Positions 8,314 to 18,346 of a stretch of DNA of 64,000 nucleotides are shown here, piece by piece. Source of the DNA: Pelagibacteraceae bacterium AG-337-G04 (GTDB taxonomy: Bacteria > Pseudomonadota > Alphaproteobacteria > Pelagibacterales > Pelagibacteraceae); contig QBZW01000004.1 in the NCBI GenBank assembly GCA_003282205.1, positions 1 to 64,000 on the forward strand, given 5' to 3'. The translations under genes and the position numbers were made by a program. Under the pieces are notes generated by a model, which was not told the origin of the DNA, did not search any database, and saw only the letters and a program-made list of their open reading frames with translations. Positions within the stretch are counted from its first letter, which is position 1, and each line of letters opens with the position of its first letter.

Positions 8314-9638
8314 TTTGATTTAGCTTTTAAAATTTGTGACGCAACTTCTTCAACGTTTAACTTTTGAGTTTCCCCATTAATTTCTTTAAACTCAAATAAA
8401 TCTCCATCAGTTTTATTTCCCAAAATCAACTGATACGGAATTCCAATTAGATTAAATTTCCTAATTTTTGCTGAAATATTTTCTTCGGTATCATCTATGA
8501 TAGCATCTATATTTTTAGACTTTAAATATTCAAATATTTTATTAGATTTTTCTATATTTGATTTGTCATTTTTTTTAATCATTGGAATTATTGAACAATG
8601 ATAAGGAGCAACTGATATTGGCCATTTCATTATTTCGTCTTTATCGTTGTATTTAGCCTCAATTATGGCACCTACCAATCTTGATACACCTATTCCATAA
8701 GATCCCATTTTAACAAATTCTTTTTTACCATTAAAATCTACAGCAGCATTCATTGGTTTAGAGTATTTATCTCCAAAATAAAATATATGGCCTACCTCAA
8801 TTCCTTTTGTTTTAACTCTAAATTCTTCCGGAACTATTTTTTCAAATTCTTTCTGTTCAAACTTCTCATCTGTAGCAGAATAAAATTTTTCATACTGCTG
8901 TCTTAAATCAGAAAGCGAATTTTTTTCTAATAAGGTAGATGAGCTATTCACATCGAATATACGTCTATCTGTGTAAATTTTACTTTCCCCAGTATCCGCA
9001 AGAATTATAAATTCATGAGAAAGATTTCCTCCAATAGGCCCAGTATCAGCCGCCATGGGTATTGCTGATAAATTTAATCTTTTAAAAGTTCTCAAATATG
9101 AGAGGAAAAATTTGTTATAAGAAAAAAAAGCTTCATCATCATTTAAATCAAAAGAATAAGCATCTTTCATATAAAACTCTCTACATCTCATAATTCCAAA
9201 CCTTGGTCTTAATTCGTCTCTAAATTTCCATTGAATATGATATAATAGCTGTGGAAGTGATTTGTAAGATTTAATGCTTGATCTAAATATTTCTGTCACT
9301 AATTCTTCATTGGTCGGCCCATATAACATTTCTCTATTTTGACGATCTTTAATACGTAACATCTCTTCTCCATAATCATCATACCTTCCACTTTCTTTCC
9401 AAATTTCTGATGATTGAATTGTTGGCATTAATATTTCCTGAACCCCAATTCTATCCTGCTCTTCTCTAACAATTTGCTCAATTTTTTTCATAACTTTGAA
9501 ACCAAGCGGTAACCATGAGTAGATTCCAGCTGATGACTGCTTAATCATTCCAACTCTTAACATAAGCTGATGAGATTTAATTTTAGCTTCTGTGGGATTA
9601 TTTTTAAGAATTGGAACAAATGATTTTGAAAAATACAT
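8310..9638 (-). CDS. proS: Prolyl-tRNA synthetase (short form without editing insertion)
   Basis: Charges tRNA-Pro. At 442 residues this is the short alphaproteobacterial-type ProS. Motif 2 (RDELRPRFGIMRCREFYMKD, about 135-154) and motif 3 (GSYGIGVSRLVGA, about 316-328) are clear, and an anticodon-binding domain forms the C-terminus. The roughly 180-residue INS editing domain that lies between motifs 2 and 3 in E. coli ProS is absent, because the sequence runs directly through PMAADTGPIGGNLSHEF. It sits 8 bases after rnj and overlaps lolC by 4 bases. Confidence 0.95.
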   Translation of the reverse strand: MYFSKSFVPILKNNPTEAKIKSHQLMLRVGMIKQSSAGIYSWLPLGFKVMKKIEQIVREEQDRIGVQEILMPTIQSSEIWKESGRYDDYGEEMLRIKDRQNREMLYGPTNEELVTEIFRSSIKSYKSLPQLLYHIQWKFRDELRPRFGIMRCREFYMKDAYSFDLNDDEAFFSYNKFFLSYLRTFKRLNLSAIPMAADTGPIGGNLSHEFIILADTGESKIYTDRRIFDVNSSSTLLEKNSLSDLRQQYEKFYSATDEKFEQKEFEKIVPEEFRVKTKGIEVGHIFYFGDKYSKPMNAAVDFNGKKEFVKMGSYGIGVSRLVGAIIEAKYNDKDEIMKWPISVAPYHCSIIPMIKKNDKSNIEKSNKIFEYLKSKNIDAIIDDTEENISAKIRKFNLIGIPYQLILGNKTDGDLFEFKEINGETQKLNVEEVASQILKAKSN

Positions 9639-9646
9639 TTTATTAT

Positions 9647-11305
9647 TTAAATTCTTACCAAGTTTATATTTGTTAGTGGTTTTTTCCCAGTTTTTTCTTT
9701 TGAAAATTTACGACAAGTTATTTTAAGAGCATCTATAAGATTATCTTGTTGTTTTACGTTGTTTAATGAAAATGTTTTAACCGTTCTTTCTATCTCTTCC
9801 TCTAATCCATAAATAAACTCATCACTCTCATATACTGGTAGACCTCTAAAAGTTACCAAAGGTTTATTATGAATATTTCCTTTTGGTGTAATCATAATTG
9901 TAGCTTCTAAAAATCCATTTGATGAAATATTTCTTCTTTCTTTTATTGATCTAGAATCTTCTTCTACTGGTACATTTCCATCTAAATAAACTCTTCCACT
10001 TGGTGCTTTATCATAGACCTCTGGTTTTTCCCCAGGATACAATTTGACAATATCTCCATTCTCTACTTGAACTGGGTATTTAACTTGCATTTCTTTGGCA
10101 AATTCTATGTGTTCCATCATATGTCTGTGTTCTCCATGAACAGGAATTACAGCTTTTGGCCTAACCCAATTATACATATCCCTTAAGTCTTCACGATTAG
10201 GATGACCAGAAACGTGAATATATTCATTATCTTCGGATATAACTTCGATACCTTCTTTAACTAAATTATTATGGAGCTTATATAATTTCTTCTCATTTCC
10301 GGGGATAATTTTTGAAGAAAAAATAACAGTGTCATTTCTCTCAATAAAAACATCTGGGTGACTATATTTAACTATTCTGTTAATAGCACCCATTGGTTCA
10401 CCTTGGCTTCCAGTGCATAAATAAACAATTTTTTCTCTAGGAATGTTCTTTGCATCTCTAGGATCTACAGGATCAATAACATTTTTAAGATAACCACATT
10501 GTCTAGCTGCTTTAAAAATTCTGTGCATTGATCTTCCAACTAGCGAAATATGTCTTCCAGTTTGTTCTGCGCAGTAAAAAACTGTTTCCATTCTAGCCAC
10601 ATTTGATGCAAATGAAGTGACAATTATTCTTTTTTTTAATCTTTGAAAAACTTTAAATAAATTTTTGCGTACTTCTAATTCTGATCCAGCTCTACCTGCA
10701 CTAAATACATTTGTAGAATCACATATCATAGCCAACACACCTTCGTTACCTATTTCCTTTAATCTCTCAGAGTTTATATTACCACCAATTAAAGGATCTG
10801 GATCACATTTCCAATCTCCTGTATGTAAAATATTTCCAGCAGGTGTTTGTATTCTAAGCCCATTGGGTTCTAGAATTGAATGAGTAAGTGTAACAAACTC
10901 TATTTTGAAGGGATCTAAATTAATTGTACTATTAAGTTCTACAATTTTTAAAAAACCAGTTATGTCAATTTTTTTTTCTTTAAATTTTTCTGTAATTAAA
11001 ACTGAAGTAAAAGGTGTAGCATAAATTTTACATTTTAATTTTGGCCAAACATGAGCAATAGCTCCAATATGGTCTTCATGAGCATGTGTAAGAACTATCC
11101 CTAGCAGGTCATCTTTTTTATCGATTATAAATCCTGGATCTGGATATATAATATCAACACCAGGAACTGTATCATCTGCAAATGTAACTCCAAGATCTAC
11201 TATGATCCATTTTTGATTATCTGGCTTACCGTAAGCAAATAGGTTCATATTCATTCCTATTTCACCAGATCCTCCTAGAGGACAAAATAATAATTCATCT
11301 TTCAT
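9647..11305 (-). CDS. rnj: Ribonuclease J
   Basis: Metallo-beta-lactamase ribonuclease (beta-CASP family) with 5'-3' exo- and endonuclease activity in RNA decay and maturation. Of the 552 residues, the metal-binding motif THAHEDHIGA lies at about 73-82. The further ligand HTGDWKCDPDP (about 161-171) and the beta-CASP/KMR region with IPVHGEHRHM (about 385-394) follow. Located 3 bases before coaX in the shared minus-strand run. Family assignment is firm; RNase J rather than RNase E as the main decay nuclease cannot be judged from this window. Confidence 0.93.
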   Translation of the reverse strand: MKDELLFCPLGGSGEIGMNMNLFAYGKPDNQKWIIVDLGVTFADDTVPGVDIIYPDPGFIIDKKDDLLGIVLTHAHEDHIGAIAHVWPKLKCKIYATPFTSVLITEKFKEKKIDITGFLKIVELNSTINLDPFKIEFVTLTHSILEPNGLRIQTPAGNILHTGDWKCDPDPLIGGNINSERLKEIGNEGVLAMICDSTNVFSAGRAGSELEVRKNLFKVFQRLKKRIIVTSFASNVARMETVFYCAEQTGRHISLVGRSMHRIFKAARQCGYLKNVIDPVDPRDAKNIPREKIVYLCTGSQGEPMGAINRIVKYSHPDVFIERNDTVIFSSKIIPGNEKKLYKLHNNLVKEGIEVISEDNEYIHVSGHPNREDLRDMYNWVRPKAVIPVHGEHRHMMEHIEFAKEMQVKYPVQVENGDIVKLYPGEKPEVYDKAPSGRVYLDGNVPVEEDSRSIKERRNISSNGFLEATIMITPKGNIHNKPLVTFRGLPVYESDEFIYGLEEEIERTVKTFSLNNVKQQDNLIDALKITCRKFSKEKTGKKPLTNINLVRI

Positions 11306-11308
11306 ATT

Positions 11309-12049
11309 TTATTTTAAAGCTACTTTTAAGATACCTTTTATTGTTAAGTTTTTGTCAACTGATTTAATACCTTTAATTGATGATTTAAATAAGTGCGCAA
11401 ATCCACCTGTCAGTATAATTTTGAACTTCTTTCTAGTTTGTTTTAAAATAAGCTTAATTATATTTTCAATTAAACCACTATATCCATAATAAAAACCAGC
11501 TCTTACAGCACTTTTGGTGTTTTTGCCAATGACTTTTGTTGTCTTTTCAAGCTTGATTTTAGGTATTAAAGAAGCTTTATCTATTAAATTTTTCAACGAA
11601 AGCTCTACACCAGGTGCTAAAACACCTCCAATATAATCTTTTTTAATAACAATATCAAAATTTGTAGCTGTACCAAAATCAACTATAATATAATTAGACT
11701 TATTATCAATAACTGCAATAGCATTAGCTAGACGATCAGAACCTATTTGTTTTCTATTCACTTTTATATTTATAAATTTATTTAAATTGTAGTTTTTTAA
11801 CTCTTCACAATTAAATTTGGTAATTTCTTGAACGGTTTTTTTTATTATTTTATAAGATTGAGGGACAACCGAGCTAAAGAGTGCTTTTCTAATTTTAGAA
11901 TTATATTTTCTTAAAAATAATAATTTTTTTTTTATAAATTTTTTGTTTAAATTTTTATTTTGAATTTTAATATTTTTGATTAATTTTAAATTGTTATTAA
12001 ATAAGCAAATTTTAATTGCAGTATTTCCGATATCTCCAATTAAATACAT
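11309..12049 (-). CDS. coaX: Type III pantothenate kinase
   Basis: First step of coenzyme A synthesis: ATP-dependent phosphorylation of pantothenate. The 246 residues include the ASKHA-type phosphate loop DIGNTAIKICLF (about 5-16), GSDRLANAIAV (about 98-108), IIVDFGTATNFDIV (about 116-129) and GGVLAPGVELSL (about 136-147), all characteristic of CoaX. Type III kinases are not feedback-inhibited by CoA, a family property. It lies between birA and rnj with gaps of 3 bases on each side; a birA-coaX-rnj order is common in alphaproteobacteria. Confidence 0.93.
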   Translation of the reverse strand: MYLIGDIGNTAIKICLFNNNLKLIKNIKIQNKNLNKKFIKKKLLFLRKYNSKIRKALFSSVVPQSYKIIKKTVQEITKFNCEELKNYNLNKFINIKVNRKQIGSDRLANAIAVIDNKSNYIIVDFGTATNFDIVIKKDYIGGVLAPGVELSLKNLIDKASLIPKIKLEKTTKVIGKNTKSAVRAGFYYGYSGLIENIIKLILKQTRKKFKIILTGGFAHLFKSSIKGIKSVDKNLTIKGILKVALK

Positions 12050-12052
12050 ATA

Positions 12053-12577
12053 TTAAACTCCAAATAAGTGTAAGTTTTTTTCATATAGTAATTTAATTTC
12101 TTTAAATAATTCAATTCTATTTAATTTTTTATTTGAATAATTATTTAAAAATGTAGTTGGATAATTATTAATTTTTGGACTTCTTGAAACATTTATTCCA
12201 ATTCCTACAATCAAGTATTTTTTATTATGCTTAAAAATTGTTTCTTGTAAAATTCCACAGACCTTTTTTTTATTTATTAATATATCATTAGGTTTTTTTA
12301 TTCGAATTAAAGAGTTTGTTTTTTTATGAGTTATTTTTTTAATAATTATTAAATTTAAATTTATTATTTTTGATAAAGGCATTTTTTTACTAATTTCAAA
12401 AAAGACTGATAAAAATAAGTTACCTTTCATAGATATCCATTTGTTTTTTCTTTGTCCTTTACCTTTTGATTGTTGATCTGTTAAAATTATTCCTCTTTGA
12501 TTACCTTGATTGATTAATCTTATTGCTGTATTGTTAGTACTTTTAACCTTTTTGTACAAATATTTTTTTAATTTCAT
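12053..12577 (-). CDS. birA: Biotin--[acetyl-CoA-carboxylase] ligase, minimal form
   Basis: Attaches biotin to biotin-carboxyl-carrier proteins. Only the catalytic domain is present in 174 residues. The adenylate/biotin loop appears as KGKGQRKNKW (about 39-48), followed by the KKPNDILINKKKVCGILQE block (about 93-111) with the conserved Lys-Pro-Asn-Asp, and GIGINVS (about 125-131). The DNA-binding N-terminal domain of E. coli BirA is absent, and the usual C-terminal SH3-like domain is missing or much reduced. It overlaps the nuoN stop by one base. It cannot act as a DNA-binding repressor of biotin genes. Confidence 0.88.
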   Translation of the reverse strand: MKLKKYLYKKVKSTNNTAIRLINQGNQRGIILTDQQSKGKGQRKNKWISMKGNLFLSVFFEISKKMPLSKIINLNLIIIKKITHKKTNSLIRIKKPNDILINKKKVCGILQETIFKHNKKYLIVGIGINVSRSPKINNYPTTFLNNYSNKKLNRIELFKEIKLLYEKNLHLFGV

Positions 12578-13992
12578 TAGATCATAGTAATTTTAGATAC
12601 TATTTCTGTTATTCCACTAGGGTATATAAAATATGCTAAAATAAATATTGTTGAGATAGCTAATGTTATTTTTAATCCTAAATTGTGAGATGTTTCATAT
12701 TCCTCTTTTTCTGGATCGAAATATATAATTTTTATAATCCTTAGATAATAAAAAGCTGCAACAACAGTTGCTAATAATCCAACAATTGCTAAAAAATACA
12801 TAGATTGCTCTATAACAGCCAAGAATACATAAAATTTTGCAAAGAAACCTGCTAACGGAGGTATCCCAGCTAAAGAAAATAAAACTATTAATAATGAGAA
12901 AGATAAAATTGGATGTTTTTTAGAAAGGCCTGATAGGTCCTCTATATTTTCATAATATTTTTCATTTCTTTTAAGCATAAATAGGCAGCTAAAAAATGCT
13001 AAATTCATTACTAAATAAATTGATATGTAAGTAATTGAACTTTGTATTCCTTGATTGCTAACTGTTGCTAATCCAGCTAAAGCATAACCCATATGACTAA
13101 TTGAACTGTATGCAATTAGTCTTTTCAAATTTTTTTGACCTATGGCCGCAACTGCACCAAATATCATTGAAGCAATCGATATAAATACAATAATAGCCTG
13201 CCACTCATCATTCATATTAGCAAAAGGTGTATATAAAAACTTAATGAATACAGAGAGTGCCGCTATTTTTGGTAATATAGCAAAGAATAAAGTTACAGAC
13301 GTAGGAGAGCCTTGATAAACATCTGGTGCCCACATATGAAAGGGTACCGCTGATATTTTAAATGCAAGACCAACTAAAATAAAAACTATACCAAATGTAG
13401 TTCCATAATTAAATTCAGTAGAATTAATGAGTATTTGATCAAAGTTTGTGCTTTCAGAAAACCCATAAGTTAATGAACATCCATATAATAACAAACCAGA
13501 TGATAAGGCGCTAAGAACAAAATATTTAAGTCCAGATTCTGTAGAAAGTAAATTATCTCTATTAAATGACGCGAGAACATACAAAGCTAATGATTGAAGT
13601 TCAAGACCCATATAAAAAACTATTAAATCATTTGAACTTATCATTATCATCATTCCCAAAATGCTACTTAATATAAGGATAGGATATTCAATTTTATTTA
13701 AATTGATTACTTGAATATATTTTGATCCAGTTAACATTACAAAAATTCCAGATCCAACAAGTATAATCTTCATATAATTAGATAAATTGTCTATTAAATA
13801 TGAATTATTAAACAAGAAAACCGTATCTAATGAGCTAAGATTTATAATTAATGCCAATAAAATAACTAAAGATAAATTGGATAAATTATAAATTAAAATT
13901 GCACTATTTTTTTTGAAAACTCCAACCAGTAAAAATAACATTATAGATACCGATATGAAGATTTCAGGTAATATATATTGAAAATTTTCCAT
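12577..13992 (-). CDS. nuoN: NADH-quinone oxidoreductase subunit N
   Basis: Antiporter-like membrane subunit of complex I that forms part of the proton path. The 471-residue protein has about 14 hydrophobic segments. Family marks include YMGLELQSLALYVLASF (Glu about 129), the segment KISAVPFHMWAPDVYQGSP near 215-233, and QKNLKRLIAYSSISHMGYAL (about 287-306). It is the last nuo gene and shares one base with the nuoM start and with birA, so the housekeeping genes downstream are probably co-transcribed with complex I. Confidence 0.97.
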   Translation of the reverse strand: MENFQYILPEIFISVSIMLFLLVGVFKKNSAILIYNLSNLSLVILLALIINLSSLDTVFLFNNSYLIDNLSNYMKIILVGSGIFVMLTGSKYIQVINLNKIEYPILILSSILGMMIMISSNDLIVFYMGLELQSLALYVLASFNRDNLLSTESGLKYFVLSALSSGLLLYGCSLTYGFSESTNFDQILINSTEFNYGTTFGIVFILVGLAFKISAVPFHMWAPDVYQGSPTSVTLFFAILPKIAALSVFIKFLYTPFANMNDEWQAIIVFISIASMIFGAVAAIGQKNLKRLIAYSSISHMGYALAGLATVSNQGIQSSITYISIYLVMNLAFFSCLFMLKRNEKYYENIEDLSGLSKKHPILSFSLLIVLFSLAGIPPLAGFFAKFYVFLAVIEQSMYFLAIVGLLATVVAAFYYLRIIKIIYFDPEKEEYETSHNLGLKITLAISTIFILAYFIYPSGITEIVSKITMI

Positions 13993-15488
13993 TAGTCTTT
14001 TGATGCAAGGTTGTCAATTAAGTCAAAGTTGTACATATTTAAAGTATTTTCGACTGATGCTTCAATTGAATTCATTAAAGGCTCTGGATAAAAACCAAAA
14101 AACAAAATTGGTATTACTAAAGCTGTTAAGGTGATAATTTCAAAGTTTTTTAAATCTTTCATACTTTTAAGATCTTGATTATTCATTTCGCCGAAAACAA
14201 CTCTTTTAAATAGCCACAGCATGTATGCTGCTCCTAAAATTACTCCTAAACTTGCAATCATTGCTACCAAGATATTTTTCTCAAATGCACCCATTAAAAT
14301 TAAAAATTCTCCAATAAAACCTGTTGTTCCAGGCAGTCCTAAAGCCCCTAGTGTAAACACCATAAAAACTATTGCATATCTGGGCATTGTAGAGACTAAA
14401 CCCCCATATTTGTTAATTAACCTTGTGTGATGCCTTTCATAAACAACTCCAACGCTTAAGAAAAGTGCAGCCGATACAAGTCCATGACTAATCATTTGGA
14501 AAATACTTCCTTCAATACCTTGTTGGGTCATTGTGAATATGCCTAAAGTTACAAAACCCATATGCGCAACAGACGAGTACGCTATAAGTTTCTTCATATC
14601 TTCCTGCATCAAAGCTACAAGAGATGTATAAATAATTGCTATTAAACTTAAAATATAAACTAGCATTGTAAAATTTTCGGAAGCTAAAGGAAATAATCCT
14701 ATTGAAAATCTAATAAATCCATATCCTGCCATTTTAAGAAGTATTGCTGCTAGTAATACAGACCCAACAGTTGGAGCTTCTACATGGGCATCAGGGAGCC
14801 AAGTATGTACTGGCCACATAGGAGTTTTAACTGCAAAAGAACTGAAAAATGCTAACCATAATAAATTTTGATATTCTGCCTTAATGCCAAGTTCATAAAG
14901 TTTTTCAACATCAGTGGTTCCTGTGATCCAATAAATTGAAATAATAGCAACCAACATAAGAACTGATCCTAATAAAGTGTATAGAAAAAATTTAAAAGCC
15001 GAATATACTCTTCTTTCTCCACCCCAAATACCAATTATTAAAAACATAGGAATAAGTCCTGCCTCAAAAAATAAATAAAAGACTACTAAATCAAGAGAGC
15101 AGAAAACACCTATCATAAAAGTTTCCATTATTAATATGGCAATTAAGAAATCTTTAAGTCTATTTGTAATTGTAGCATTTACTGAAATAATGCAAATTGG
15201 AGTTATAAAAGTTGTTAATATTATAAATAAAATTGAAATACCATCTATTCCAACTTTGTAATTTACAAATCCTGATAACCATTCCCTATTTTCTACAAAC
15301 TGAAAGTCTACTGAATTTTTATCAAAAACATACCAAAGATATAAAGATAATAAAAAATTTGCTAAAGATATAAATAAGGCTACGTATTTGGCACTTTGAT
15401 ATTTTCCACTTGATGATTTTGTGAATAATATAAATAAAGCTCCTATTGTCGGCAACAATATTAAAGACGATAAAATTGGAAAGTTCAT
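13992..15488 (-). CDS. nuoM: NADH-quinone oxidoreductase subunit M
   Basis: Antiporter-like proton-pumping subunit of complex I, 498 residues, about 14 membrane segments. Diagnostic are FYLFFEAGLIPMFLIIGIWG (Glu about 143), TPMWPVHTWLPDAHVEAPT (about 221-239) and DMKKLIAYSSVAHMGFVTLG (about 305-324). It overlaps nuoN and nuoL by one base each. Length and order match the standard alphaproteobacterial operon. Confidence 0.97.
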   Translation of the reverse strand: MNFPILSSLILLPTIGALFILFTKSSSGKYQSAKYVALFISLANFLLSLYLWYVFDKNSVDFQFVENREWLSGFVNYKVGIDGISILFIILTTFITPICIISVNATITNRLKDFLIAILIMETFMIGVFCSLDLVVFYLFFEAGLIPMFLIIGIWGGERRVYSAFKFFLYTLLGSVLMLVAIISIYWITGTTDVEKLYELGIKAEYQNLLWLAFFSSFAVKTPMWPVHTWLPDAHVEAPTVGSVLLAAILLKMAGYGFIRFSIGLFPLASENFTMLVYILSLIAIIYTSLVALMQEDMKKLIAYSSVAHMGFVTLGIFTMTQQGIEGSIFQMISHGLVSAALFLSVGVVYERHHTRLINKYGGLVSTMPRYAIVFMVFTLGALGLPGTTGFIGEFLILMGAFEKNILVAMIASLGVILGAAYMLWLFKRVVFGEMNNQDLKSMKDLKNFEIITLTALVIPILFFGFYPEPLMNSIEASVENTLNMYNFDLIDNLASKD

Positions 15489-17401
15489 TAATTTAATATC
15501 AGTATTGTTAGTAAAACTGAAAATCCAATCAACATAACAAATGCATATTGATAAATAAATCCAGATTGAAATTTGACTGCTTTTGTTGATAAATTTTTAA
15601 TTACACTTGAAATACCATCAGGACCGAATTTATCTATTATGGATCCATCAACTTTTTTCCATAAAAACTTTCCAATTCTTTTTGAGGGATTAACAAATAA
15701 GTAATCATATAGTTCATCAAAGTACCATTTCTTAACTAAAAATTGATAAATTGGTTCATTCATTTCTTTCAATCCTATAACTATGTTTTTATTTTTTAGA
15801 TATAAATAATAAGAAAGTGGAATTGCAGCAGTAACAAGTATAGGTGTTAAAAACAAAAACCATGCTGGTGGATGATCTGTACTGAGTGGTTCTAAAAATT
15901 TTATAGATTTACCCCAAAATTCATATGCTATTTCATGTCCTATAAATAAACCTTTAAACGCCATACCTGCAAAAATAGCTCCTATTGCTAAGATTACTAA
16001 TGGGGCAATCATAACAAAAGGGGATTCGTGTATTTTATCAACACTAAGTTTTTTATTATTAAAATTACCATGGAAGGTTTTAAAAATAAGCCTCCAAGAA
16101 TAAATTGATGTTAATAATGCTGTAACAATACCTACAAAAGCTGCAAGTATTCCAACTCCATTTCCTCTTAGGTAAGCAAATTCTATTATTGCATCTTTAG
16201 AATAAAAACCTGATAAAAAAGGAAAACCTGTTAAAGCAAGTGTCCCAATAAGCATTAATACATATGTATATGGGAGTTTCTTTATAACTCCACCCATTTT
16301 ATTTATATCTTGTTCCTCGTGAAATGAATGAATTACAGCACCAGCTCCTAAAAATAGCAAAGCTTTAAAAAAGGCATGTGTAAATAGATGAAACATTGCA
16401 ACATTGTAAGCTCCTACTCCAGCAGCAAAAAACATATAGCCTAATTGACTACAAGTTGAATAAGCAATAATTTTTTTTATATCATTTTGAACAAGTGCAA
16501 CGGTGGCTGCAAAGAAAGCAGTAGTCATTCCAATTATGGTTATAACTGTAAGAGCCAATGGAGAGTATTCATATATAGGCGAGCATCTAACAATCAGAAA
16601 TACTCCAGCGGTTACCATAGTTGCAGCGTGAATTAATGCAGATACTGGAGTTGGGCCTTCCATAGCATCGGGTAACCATGTGTGTAATAAAAATTGAGCT
16701 GATTTACCCATCGCTCCAATTAATAAAAGTAAACAAATCAAATCAATAATTTCTACATTAATACCAATAAAATTAATTTTTTTATCTAAAACATTTGGTA
16801 TTTGTTCAAAAACCTCATCATAATTTACCGTACCAAAAATATAAAAAATCAGGAAAATTCCAAGGGCTAAACCAAAGTCACCAACTCTATTAACAACAAA
16901 GGCTTTTATTGCAGCCTTGTTTGCACTCTCTTTTTTAAACCAAAATCCAATTAAAAAATACGAGCATAAGCCTACACCTTCCCATCCAAAAAATAGTTGA
17001 ATAAAGTTGTCTGAACTTACTAAAGTTAACATTGCAAAAGTAAATAAGGACAAATATGCCATAAATCTTGTTTTATGAGGATCGTGTGACATGTAACCAA
17101 TTGAGTAAATATGAACTAAAGCTGAAACAAAATTAACCACAACGAACATTACTGTTGATAAGGTATCAATTTTTATTGACCAATTTACATTTAATGCTCC
17201 AGAGCTAATCCAGGTAGCTATAACAAGATTGTTTGAATAATCTGAACTAATAACTTTATACAAAACAAGTAAAGAGAGTATTGCTGAAATACTTACAAAC
17301 GAACTTGTCAAAATTTGAGAATTTCTGTCACCTATTTTCTTTCCAAAAAAACCACTAATTATAGATCCAAACAGAGGTAGAAATAGAATTAGGTATTCCA
17401 T
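15488..17401 (-). CDS. nuoL: NADH-quinone oxidoreductase subunit L
   Basis: Largest antiporter-like subunit of complex I, 637 residues, with the extra long lateral helix near the C-terminus. Clear marks are FFGWEGVGLCSYFLIGFWF (Glu about 140), LLHTWLPDAMEGPTPVSALI (about 238-257) and DIKKIIAYSTCSQLGYMF (about 305-322). It starts two bases after the nuoK stop. No frameshift or truncation is seen. Confidence 0.97.
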   Translation of the reverse strand: MEYLILFLPLFGSIISGFFGKKIGDRNSQILTSSFVSISAILSLLVLYKVISSDYSNNLVIATWISSGALNVNWSIKIDTLSTVMFVVVNFVSALVHIYSIGYMSHDPHKTRFMAYLSLFTFAMLTLVSSDNFIQLFFGWEGVGLCSYFLIGFWFKKESANKAAIKAFVVNRVGDFGLALGIFLIFYIFGTVNYDEVFEQIPNVLDKKINFIGINVEIIDLICLLLLIGAMGKSAQFLLHTWLPDAMEGPTPVSALIHAATMVTAGVFLIVRCSPIYEYSPLALTVITIIGMTTAFFAATVALVQNDIKKIIAYSTCSQLGYMFFAAGVGAYNVAMFHLFTHAFFKALLFLGAGAVIHSFHEEQDINKMGGVIKKLPYTYVLMLIGTLALTGFPFLSGFYSKDAIIEFAYLRGNGVGILAAFVGIVTALLTSIYSWRLIFKTFHGNFNNKKLSVDKIHESPFVMIAPLVILAIGAIFAGMAFKGLFIGHEIAYEFWGKSIKFLEPLSTDHPPAWFLFLTPILVTAAIPLSYYLYLKNKNIVIGLKEMNEPIYQFLVKKWYFDELYDYLFVNPSKRIGKFLWKKVDGSIIDKFGPDGISSVIKNLSTKAVKFQSGFIYQYAFVMLIGFSVLLTILILN

Positions 17402-17402
17402 T

Positions 17403-17714
17403 TTATCCTTTTAAATTTTTAATCTCTTCAACTCTTATTGTGTCTGAATTTCTAAAATAAACTACAATTATGGCTAATCCAATAGCGGCCTCAGCAGCAG
17501 CAACTGTTAAGATAAATAGCGTAAATATTTGCCCACTTAAATCATTGATAAATATTGAAAAGGCAACAAGGTTTATGTTTACTGCAAGTAAAATTAGCTC
17601 AATACTCATTAAAATAACTATTACATTTTTTCTATTAAGGAAAATTCCTACAACACCAATAGTAAATATAATTGCGGCTAATGTTAAATAATGTCCTAAA
17701 CCTATACTAAACAT
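17403..17714 (-). CDS. nuoK: NADH-quinone oxidoreductase subunit K
   Basis: Small three-helix membrane subunit of complex I (103 residues, normal length). The conserved Glu residues in [10 protein letters not shown] (about 37-46) and [11 protein letters not shown] (about 71-81) on helices 2 and 3 are present; these are needed for proton transfer in studied homologs. It overlaps nuoJ by 8 bases. Confidence 0.96.
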   Translation of the reverse strand: MFSIGLGHYLTLAAIIFTIGVVGIFLNRKNVIVILMSIELILLAVNINLVAFSIFINDLSGQIFTLFILTVAAAEAAIGLAIIVVYFRNSDTIRVEEIKNLKG

Positions 17715-18342
17715 CTATTTTAACTCCTTTATTTTTCTCAGCCTCAACTAAATCAACACCTTCATCTCTTTCTCTAGAAATTTGCTTAACATAACTTTGT
17801 CTTTTAACTCCGGCTCTTTCTCTGTAAGTTAAAACAATTGCTCCTATCATAGCAACTAACAAAATCATTCCTGAAATTTGAAATAGAAGTATATAATCCG
17901 TATATAAAACATTTCCAATAGATCTAGTATTAGTGACTTCAGTAGATATATTTATAGAAAGGCTATTTAATAAATCAGGTTTATATTTCCATCCTCCAAT
18001 TACTATTATAAGTTCAAAAAAAATAATTAAGCTAACTAATAAGCCTACTGGTATATGGGTTCCACCATCCCATCTTGAGCTAAACCATTGACCTTTTTGT
18101 TCCGCAACGTTTAACATCATCACAACAAACAAAAACAGAACTGCAACAGCTCCAACGTAAACTATGAGCATTATCATGCCCAAAAATTCTGCACCTATCA
18201 TAATAAACAAACAGGATATGCTAATGAAATCTAGTATTAAAAAAAAAACAGAGTGAACTGTATTTTTTGAAACTGTTACCATTACTGCAGAAACAATAGC
18301 TATTAAGGAGAAAATATAAAAGAAAACTGAGTGTGCAATCAT
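17707..18342 (-). CDS. nuoJ: NADH-quinone oxidoreductase subunit J
   Basis: Five-helix membrane subunit of complex I, 211 residues. The central segment [25 protein letters not shown] (about 53-77) is the helix with the pi-bulge typical of the family. The C-terminal 40 residues after ERAGVKRQ are hydrophilic and charged. It is in the standard place between nuoI (4 bases upstream) and nuoK. Confidence 0.96.
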   Translation of the reverse strand: MIAHSVFFYIFSLIAIVSAVMVTVSKNTVHSVFFLILDFISISCLFIMIGAEFLGMIMLIVYVGAVAVLFLFVVMMLNVAEQKGQWFSSRWDGGTHIPVGLLVSLIIFFELIIVIGGWKYKPDLLNSLSINISTEVTNTRSIGNVLYTDYILLFQISGMILLVAMIGAIVLTYRERAGVKRQSYVKQISRERDEGVDLVEAEKNKGVKIDV

Positions 18343-18346
18343 AAGA

